This document shows, piece after piece, positions 6,655 through 11,657 of a DNA stretch of 11,657 nucleotides. The position numbers were made by a program, and so were the translations under genes. The notes under the pieces are model-generated. The model saw only the letters and a program-made list of their open reading frames with translations. It did not search any database and was not told where the DNA came from. Source of the DNA: an uncultured Lachnospiraceae bacterium (GTDB taxonomy: Bacteria > Bacillota > Clostridia > Lachnospirales > Lachnospiraceae); NCBI GenBank assembly GCA_958405355.1, contig CATYEA010000041.1, forward strand, positions 1 through 11,657. The letters are read 5' to 3'. How positions within the stretch are numbered: the first letter of the stretch is position 1; every line of letters begins with the position of its first letter.

Positions 6655-7674
6655 ATGAGTACAGAAAATAAAGAAATTATTTTTAAAATCCGGAATTTAC
6701 AGACATGGTTTCCGATTACAAAAGGTTTTATGAAAAAGGTAGTCGGCCACGTAAAAGCAGTGGATGACGTTAGTCTGGATGTTTATAAGGGTGAAACTTT
6801 AGGAATCGTTGGTGAGTCCGGCTGCGGTAAGTCAACATTTGGTAAAACCGTAATGATGCTTGAAAAGCCGACCGGCGGACAGGTTATGTTTAACTATGAC
6901 GGTGAATATAAAGATATTACCAAATTTAATAAAGAGGAAATGTTTGAATTCCGTAAGAAGGTTCAGATGGTTTTCCAGGATCCGTATTCTGCATTGAACC
7001 CTCAGAAGAAAATCTATTCCTCTTTTGAAGAACCGTTAAAAACTCACGGTATTACTTCCCAGGAAGAACGTGAAAAGATGATGCAGAGAGTATTAAAGAT
7101 GGTAAATATCCAGCCGGACTACCTGCTGCGTTATCCGCATGAATTCTCCGGTGGACAGCGTCAGCGTCTTTGTATTGCCAGAGCGTTGGAAGTTATGCCG
7201 GAAGTACTGATCTGTGATGAACCGGTGTCTGCGCTGGACGTATCTATTCAGGCTCAGGTATTGAACCTGATGAAAGAGATTCAGCAGGAATTGAATCTGA
7301 CCTATCTTTTCATTGCTCATGACCTTTCGGTTGTTCAGTATATGTCCGACCGTATTATGGTTATGTACCTTGGAAAGATTGTTGAGGTTGCAGATTCCAG
7401 AGCGCTTTATGAAGAGCCGCTGCATCCGTATACAAAGGCACTGCTTTCAGCAATACCTGTAGCGGATATACATAATAAGAAACAGCGTCAGATTCTGGAA
7501 GGTGAGGTTCCAAGTCCGATCCATAAACCGAGCGGCTGTGCATTCCGTAACCGTTGTCCGCATTGTATGGACATTTGTAAAGAGCAGGACCCTGCACTTC
7601 GGTATCATGGAAAAGAGGGCCATATGGTGGCTTGCCATTTATATGATGGAAAAGAAAGTGGAGACAGCGAATGA
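6655..7674 (+). CDS. ABC transporter ATP-binding protein, DppF/OppF type
   Basis: This second ATPase has 339 residues, with Walker A GESGCGKS (53-60), Q108 in VFQDPYSALNP, signature FSGGQRQR (164-171), Walker B VLICDEP (184-190), and switch His222 in FIAHDLSVVQYMSDR. The C-terminal domain again has a cysteine set (C295, C301, C304, C308, C327), parallel to that of its partner. The start is ATG 6655 with GGAGGTG (6641-6647). An in-frame TTG at 6628 lies inside the preceding gene and has no site of its own. The stop TGA (7672-7674) shares bases with the ATG of the following YhcH-like gene (ATGA), so transporter and catabolic genes are translationally coupled. Confidence 0.95.
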   Translation: MSTENKEIIFKIRNLQTWFPITKGFMKKVVGHVKAVDDVSLDVYKGETLGIVGESGCGKSTFGKTVMMLEKPTGGQVMFNYDGEYKDITKFNKEEMFEFRKKVQMVFQDPYSALNPQKKIYSSFEEPLKTHGITSQEEREKMMQRVLKMVNIQPDYLLRYPHEFSGGQRQRLCIARALEVMPEVLICDEPVSALDVSIQAQVLNLMKEIQQELNLTYLFIAHDLSVVQYMSDRIMVMYLGKIVEVADSRALYEEPLHPYTKALLSAIPVADIHNKKQRQILEGEVPSPIHKPSGCAFRNRCPHCMDICKEQDPALRYHGKEGHMVACHLYDGKESGDSE

Positions 7675-8123
7675 TTTATACTGACATGAACAATTTGGAA
7701 CATTATCGCGGTATGGCGCCGCATCTGGATACGGCCATTGACTTTTTAAAAAGTCATGCGCTCAGTGAGCTTCAGGCCGGAAGAAATGATGTGGACGGCG
7801 AGAATGTGTTTATCAATCGTTTTGGTTATGAAACGATGGCTGAAGAAGCAGCAGCTTTTGAAGCCCACGAATTTTATGCGGATATCCATCTGGTATTATC
7901 CGGACAGGAGTGGATTGGCGTAACGGACATGGAGAAGATGACCGTGACAGCCATAGATAAAGTGACAGATTCAGTGGATTGCGATGGTCCGGTGGAGAAT
8001 CGGCTTTATATGACTCCGGGGAAGGTATTGATCGTCCTTCCTGAGGATGCCCATAAAGTTAAGATTGCCGTAGACGGCCCGGAACGGGTTGAAAAGGCAG
8101 TAGTAAAAGTACAGATGAAATAG
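7671..8123 (+). CDS. yhcH: YhcH/YjgK/YiaL family protein (NanQ-like, candidate sialic acid anomerase)
   Basis: The 150-residue cytoplasmic protein matches the YhcH/YjgK/YiaL family in length and motifs. These are GENVFINRFGYETM (43-56), FEAHEFYADIHLVLSGQEWIG (63-83, with His66 and His73), LYMTPGKVLIVLPEDAHKVKI (112-132, with His128), and a terminal VEKAVVKV. The family fold is a cupin-like beta barrel, and the histidines and acidic residues are probable metal ligands. E. coli YhcH (NanQ) speeds interconversion of sialic acid anomers so that the lyase receives its preferred form. The same role here would link the importer to NanA, and the gene lies between the two. It overlaps the upstream ATPase gene by four bases and is 28 bases from nanA. 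A role on another sugar cannot be excluded. Confidence 0.92.
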   Translation: MIYTDMNNLEHYRGMAPHLDTAIDFLKSHALSELQAGRNDVDGENVFINRFGYETMAEEAAAFEAHEFYADIHLVLSGQEWIGVTDMEKMTVTAIDKVTDSVDCDGPVENRLYMTPGKVLIVLPEDAHKVKIAVDGPERVEKAVVKVQMK

Positions 8124-8151
8124 TAGACAGAATGAAAGGAAAGCGAGAATT

Positions 8152-9069
8152 ATGAAAAATATTTCAAAGTATCAGGGAATTATTCCTGCATTTTACGCAT
8201 GTTATGATGATCAGGGAGCTGTCAGCCCGGAACGGGTGGAAGCACTCACAAAGTATATGATTAAAAAAGGTGTTAAAGGTGTTTATGTTGGCGGTTCCTC
8301 CGGTGAATGTATTTATCAGAGTGTTGCAGAGCGTAAATTAGTTCTGGAGCATGTTATGAAAGCAGCCGAAGGAAAACTGACTGTGATTGCCCATGTTGCC
8401 TGCAATAATACGGCAGACAGTATGGAATTGGCAGCTCACGCTGAAAGCCTTGGTGTAGATGCTATTGCGGCCATTCCTCCAATTTATTTCCATTTACCGG
8501 AATATGCCATTGCTGAGTACTGGAATGACATTTCTTCTGCAGCGCCAAATACGGATTTTGTTATCTACAACATTCCTCAGTTGGCCGGAGTTGCACTGAC
8601 AATGCCATTATTTAAAGAGATGCGTAAAAATCCACAGGTAGCAGCTGTAAAGAACAGCTCTATGCCTGTTCAGGATATTCAGATGTTTAAGATGGAAGGC
8701 GGCGAAGGATTCGTTGTTTTCAATGGCCCGGATGAACAGCTTGTTTCCGGTCTGGCCATGGGCGCAGACGGCGGTATCGGTGGAACTTATGCTGTAATGC
8801 CTGAGCTTTACTTAAAAATCAAAGAACTGGTTGAAGCTGGAAACGTTGTGGAAGCACAGAAGATTCAGTATGCTGCTGATGCAATTATCTATGCTATGTG
8901 CGAATGCCACGGAAATCTCTATGCAGTTATGAAAGAAATTCTGAGAATCCGTGAAGGTCTGGATATCGGCGGTGTTCGCAAACCACTGACGAATCTGGTT
9001 CCGGAAGATATGGAACAGGTAAAGAAATGTGCAGCTATGATTGATGATGCGATCAAAGCATACTGCTAG
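8152..9069 (+). CDS. nanA: N-acetylneuraminate lyase
   Basis: The 305-residue (beta/alpha)8 aldolase of the DapA/NanA superfamily cleaves Neu5Ac to ManNAc and pyruvate through a Schiff base. Visible parts are GSSGE (48-52, pyruvate carboxylate binding; E. coli has GSTGE), PPIYFHLP (109-116), catalytic Tyr139 in YNIPQLAG, Schiff-base Lys167 in AVKNSS, and NGPDEQ (191-196), whose Asp194 and Glu195 align with residues that hold the sugar tail in E. coli NanA. GADGGIGGTY (205-213 region) has Gly211 where E. coli has Ser208. The YNIP motif, the DE pair and nagA/YhcH neighbours favour NanA over dihydrodipicolinate synthase. The overall sequence resembles, from memory, the Ruminococcus gnavus enzyme. 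ATG 8152 follows GAAAGGA (8134-8140). A keto-deoxy sugar acid aldolase is the main alternative. Confidence 0.9.
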   Translation: MKNISKYQGIIPAFYACYDDQGAVSPERVEALTKYMIKKGVKGVYVGGSSGECIYQSVAERKLVLEHVMKAAEGKLTVIAHVACNNTADSMELAAHAESLGVDAIAAIPPIYFHLPEYAIAEYWNDISSAAPNTDFVIYNIPQLAGVALTMPLFKEMRKNPQVAAVKNSSMPVQDIQMFKMEGGEGFVVFNGPDEQLVSGLAMGADGGIGGTYAVMPELYLKIKELVEAGNVVEAQKIQYAADAIIYAMCECHGNLYAVMKEILRIREGLDIGGVRKPLTNLVPEDMEQVKKCAAMIDDAIKAYC

Positions 9070-9074
9070 GGAAT

Positions 9075-9081
9075 GGGGCGG
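9075..9081 (+). promoter_or_regulatory. Weak ribosome binding site choosing a TTG start for the propeller gene
   Basis: GGGGCGG lies 5 bases before TTG 9087. The only close alternative, ATG 9102, is preceded by AT-rich sequence without any purine-rich site. The initiation signal is poor compared with every other gene of the operon, so this protein may be made at low level. Confidence 0.45.
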
Positions 9082-9086
9082 ACTCT

Positions 9087-10541
9087 TTGTCAAAATATTT
9101 AATGCTCGACCGAAGGGCTTTAAATCCTCAGGCTATGGAAAATATATCAATACAGGTAACGCCTCCAAAAAAGGATGGGGTAAATAATCCTTTGATGGTT
9201 CAGGATAAACCCTGGGAGATACGAATTGACAATGGCTATCCCAATGTTATTTATGATAAAGAGAAAGAAATTTATCGCTGTTATTACACGTTATTTACGG
9301 ATGATCTGGATACGGAAGGAACGACTGTCAAGGAACGGGCGTCGAGAGATTATCTTCCGAGAATGGACAGGGTGACATCCCTGGCTTATGCGGAAAGTAA
9401 AGATGGTATTCATTGGGAAAAACCGGCTCTTGGCCGGGTAGAATGGCGTGGCAGCAAGGCGAATAACATTCTCTTTCTATTTGCACATGGGACGGGGGTT
9501 ATGGTCGATGACCATAACTCCTCTCCCGATTCAAAATATAAGTTAGTGACAAAGGTGGATATTCCGGGGCATGGAGCTCATATGGCGGTGGCCTTTTCGC
9601 CGGATGGCGTTAACTGGTCCGAACTGATTCCATGGCCGGATTATAATCCACAGGCAGACAGTCATAATCTGCCTTTCTGGAATGAAGAAGAAGGGTGTTA
9701 TATGCTTCTGTCCCGAGTGTGGAAGGACGGTATCCGTATGACGACCCTGAGCCGCAGTGATGATTTTATTCACTGGAGTGAGCCGAAGGAAACTCTCAGG
9801 GGACGGGGCTTTGAGGCTCAGGTTTATTCTATGCCTGTATTTTTCTGGAATAATCTTTATCTTGGTCTGGCTTCCATGATTCATGAGGGAGATCGGACCG
9901 ATAAAGATTTTGACACAGTGGATTGCGAACTGACATGGGCAGTGGAGCCGGAACATTTTGATTTTGTGGCGCCGGGCCAGTCTGTGATTCCAAGAGGTCA
10001 GGGACATTATCCGACAGGTGATTTTGACTGTGGCTGCATATACGCATCCCAGCCGGTCATTGGTCCGAATGGTGAACTGTGGTTATATTATATGGGCGGC
10101 AATGGACGACATACGAATTTCCGTGAAACGTCGCTGGCGAGAGCACGGTGGCAGGCGGACAAGTTTGCTGCGATGGTGCCGAAACGTGAAGAAGAAAACA
10201 GCCTTTTGACGACCTGTAAAATGAAATTTCAGGGAGATTCCCTGGAAATTCTGGCGGAAGCCATCGATAAAACAAAGCCGGTTCTGATGGAAGCACAGAT
10301 TCATCGTGTGTGGACCGAGGATGCGGTACCGGGATTTTCCTTTGAGGAAAGTCAGGTATCTGAGATGAAAGATGGATGGAAATCCATTCGATGGCCGAAA
10401 GGATTTGGAAGTCTTGCAGGAACCAGCGGCTGTATAAAGTTGAAGTTTAAAAATCTAAAAATCTGGGCAATGCGGGGAGATATTTGCCTGGATGGGCATC
10501 GCCTCTGGGAAGGCGCAGACATGGAAAACGAGGGATATTAA
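9087..10541 (+). CDS. Cytoplasmic beta-propeller protein, GH32/GH43-like, unknown activity
   Basis: I cannot assign a named function. The 484-residue product has no signal peptide or membrane segment. Residues about 40-355 look like a five-bladed propeller of the GH32/GH43 type, with repeated S-x-D-G-x-x-W turns: SKDGIHW (104-110), SPDGVNW (171-177) and the related SDDFIHW (224-230). Strands such as YRCYYTLF (63-70), YMLLSRVW (205-212) and LWLYYMGGNGRH (331-342) add to the pattern. Residues about 370-484 resemble the small beta-sandwich of GH32-like proteins (CIKLKFKNLKIWAMRG). Candidate acidic residues include Asp48, Asp141 or Asp142, and Glu243, but no catalytic set is certain. The start is TTG 9087 after GGGGCGG (9075-9081); the in-frame ATG at 9102 has no ribosome site. 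It lies 17 bases after nanA, and its stop overlaps the nagA start. A glycosidase acting on imported sialosides is a contextual guess. Confidence 0.75.
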   Translation: MSKYLMLDRRALNPQAMENISIQVTPPKKDGVNNPLMVQDKPWEIRIDNGYPNVIYDKEKEIYRCYYTLFTDDLDTEGTTVKERASRDYLPRMDRVTSLAYAESKDGIHWEKPALGRVEWRGSKANNILFLFAHGTGVMVDDHNSSPDSKYKLVTKVDIPGHGAHMAVAFSPDGVNWSELIPWPDYNPQADSHNLPFWNEEEGCYMLLSRVWKDGIRMTTLSRSDDFIHWSEPKETLRGRGFEAQVYSMPVFFWNNLYLGLASMIHEGDRTDKDFDTVDCELTWAVEPEHFDFVAPGQSVIPRGQGHYPTGDFDCGCIYASQPVIGPNGELWLYYMGGNGRHTNFRETSLARARWQADKFAAMVPKREEENSLLTTCKMKFQGDSLEILAEAIDKTKPVLMEAQIHRVWTEDAVPGFSFEESQVSEMKDGWKSIRWPKGFGSLAGTSGCIKLKFKNLKIWAMRGDICLDGHRLWEGADMENEGY

Positions 10542-11657
10542 TGATTATTCAGAGCAAAAAAGTCTGGATTGGCGGACAATTTATACCGGCTCAGATAGAG
10601 ATTTCAGAAGATAAAATTCAAAGAATCTATGCTTACGGTACAAAGCCTGTAGAGGAAGATTACGGAGAGAAGGCGATTCTTCCTGGCTTTATAGACATTC
10701 ATACCCACGGTTCCTATGGTTTTGATACAAATGATGCAGAACCTTCCGGTCTTAGAGACTGGATGGAAAGGATTCCCGAAGAAGGAGTCACTGCGATCCT
10801 GCCGACAACGGTAACCCAGATGCCGGATGTTCTTACAAAGGCTGTGGCGAATGTAGCCAGTGTCATTGAAGAAGGGTATGACGGTGCAGAAATTCTCGGC
10901 ATTCATTTTGAGGGGCCTTATCTGGATATGGAGTATAAAGGAGCCCAGCCGCCGGAGGCTATTGCAAAGCCTTCTGTGGAACAGTTTAAAATGTATCAGG
11001 AAGCGGCAAAGGGATGGATTAAATATATTACTATCAGTCCGGAACATGATGAGGATTTCGAGCTGATTCGATATTGTTCGGAAAATGGTGTTGTTGTCAG
11101 CATGGGACATTCTTCGGCAACTTACGAGGAAGCTTTGATGGCTGTGGCCAATGGCGCTACCTCTATGACCCATGTTTACAATGGAATGACACCGCTGCAC
11201 CATCGGAATCCGGGGCTTGTCGGGGCGGCTTTCCGTATCCGGGATATTTATGGTGAGATTATCGGAGACGGACACCATTCACATATTGGAGCCCTGAATA
11301 TATTTTTTCAGGCCAAGGGCCGGGAACGGGGCATCCTGATTACAGATTCTCTGCGGGCAAAACATTGTCCGCCGGGAGGAAATTATCAGCTTGGCGGCCA
11401 CGATATCGAAATTGGTGAGGATGGCCTGGCACGGCTGAAAGGAACGGATACGATTGCGGGAAGCACACTGCAGATGAACAAGGGGCTTCAGGTTTTGATT
11501 GAGGAAGCAGGTGTTCCTGTGGATACGGCGATTAATGCCTGTACGCTGAATCCGGCACGGTGTTTGGGGGTAGATGACCGGAAAGGAAAAATCTGCGCCG
11601 GATATGATGCGGACCTGGTAGTTATGGATCGGGATTACAATGTTATCCAAACCTATT
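10541..11657 (+). CDS. nagA: N-acetylglucosamine-6-phosphate deacetylase, 3' end cut by the window edge
   Basis: The frame is open from ATG 10541 to the edge; 372 residues are visible, nearly the full usual length. The amidohydrolase NagA removes acetate from GlcNAc-6-P, giving GlcN-6-P and acetate. Motifs in order are LPGFIDIHTHGSYGFDT (47-63, metal-site HxH at 54 and 56), HFEGPYL (122-128, Glu124), VSMGHSSAT (186-194, His190), MTHVYNGMTPL (209-219, His211), GDGHHSHI (242-249), TDS with the catalytic Asp269, and DADLVVMD (356-363) near the C-terminus. The ATG overlaps the propeller stop as TAATG, with GAGGG (10530-10534) as ribosome site, so translation is coupled. It takes the GlcNAc-6-P expected from NanA, NanK and NanE. 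NagB (deaminase) and NanE are not in the window and may lie just outside it. Confidence 0.95.
   Translation, partial: MIIQSKKVWIGGQFIPAQIEISEDKIQRIYAYGTKPVEEDYGEKAILPGFIDIHTHGSYGFDTNDAEPSGLRDWMERIPEEGVTAILPTTVTQMPDVLTKAVANVASVIEEGYDGAEILGIHFEGPYLDMEYKGAQPPEAIAKPSVEQFKMYQEAAKGWIKYITISPEHDEDFELIRYCSENGVVVSMGHSSATYEEALMAVANGATSMTHVYNGMTPLHHRNPGLVGAAFRIRDIYGEIIGDGHHSHIGALNIFFQAKGRERGILITDSLRAKHCPPGGNYQLGGHDIEIGEDGLARLKGTDTIAGSTLQMNKGLQVLIEEAGVPVDTAINACTLNPARCLGVDDRKGKICAGYDADLVVMDRDYNVIQTY

Noticed and set aside
2007-7674. Plain dipeptide/oligopeptide transporter as the functional call
   Set aside because: The protein family is right, but the gene train continues without a break into YhcH, nanA and nagA, and no peptidase genes are present, so a sialic acid role is more likely.
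8152-9069. Dihydrodipicolinate synthase (DapA)
   Set aside because: The fold is shared, but YNIPQLAG, the Asp-Glu pair in NGPDEQ and the nan-type neighbours match the NanA subgroup; no other lysine pathway gene is nearby.
9087-10541. Classic GH33 sialidase with Asp boxes
   Set aside because: True Asp boxes read SxDxGxTW; the motifs here are SxDGxxW, as in GH32/GH43-like propellers. No arginine triad or FRIP motif could be identified.
1-11657. CRISPR arrays, insertion sequences, tRNA or rRNA genes, attachment sites
   Set aside because: Reading both strands showed no regularly spaced repeats, transposase motifs, cloverleaf-like genes or long terminal repeats.

Overview
The window reads as one catabolic locus from a low-to-mid GC Gram-positive bacterium, most likely a gut Clostridia of the Lachnospiraceae type. 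The evidence for this is the AGGAGG-type ribosome binding sites, the short lipoprotein signal followed by a Ser/Thr/Glu/Ala-rich linker on the solute-binding protein, the RpiR/ROK gene pair, and an N-acetylneuraminate lyase whose sequence style resembles, from memory, that of Ruminococcus gnavus. Nothing in the window suggests a plasmid, phage or insertion element. The genus is an inference.

Layout. Bases 1-759 hold the 3' part of a ROK-family sugar kinase on the + strand. A strong, probably two-way terminator (771-830) separates it from a convergent RpiR-family regulator (833-1690, minus strand, TTG start). A 316-base AT-rich divergent control region (1691-2006) has one good sigma-A-type promoter for each side and several dyads. 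One of these is a perfect 15-bp palindrome overlapping the -35 box of the rightward promoter. From 2007 to the right edge there is a single + strand gene train. It encodes a lipoprotein solute-binding protein (family 5), two permeases and two ATPases of the peptide/Opp class, a YhcH/NanQ-like protein, N-acetylneuraminate lyase (NanA), a cytoplasmic beta-propeller protein of unknown activity with GH32/GH43-like motifs, and N-acetylglucosamine-6-phosphate deacetylase (NagA, cut by the window edge). The genes are tightly spaced, with an ATGA overlap, a TAATG overlap and gaps mostly of 11-30 bases. The exception is a 134-base gap with a stem-loop after the binding protein.

How the genes fit together. 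The simplest reading is sialic acid (Neu5Ac or a sialoside) uptake and breakdown. The Opp-type ABC importer brings in the substrate, and the YhcH/NanQ-like protein may help sugar anomers interconvert. NanA splits Neu5Ac to ManNAc and pyruvate, the ROK kinase (if it is NanK) phosphorylates ManNAc, and an epimerase (NanE, not in the window) makes GlcNAc-6-P. NagA then deacetylates that product. The RpiR protein, with its sugar-phosphate-binding SIS domain, is the likely pathway regulator. The importer genes would commonly be auto-annotated as dipeptide transport; the neighbours argue for a sugar acid instead.

The least explained part is the 484-residue propeller protein between nanA and nagA. 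It has no signal peptide, so if it is a glycosidase it would act on imported material, for example as an intracellular sialidase-like enzyme in a new family. That is a hypothesis from context, not a demonstrated function.
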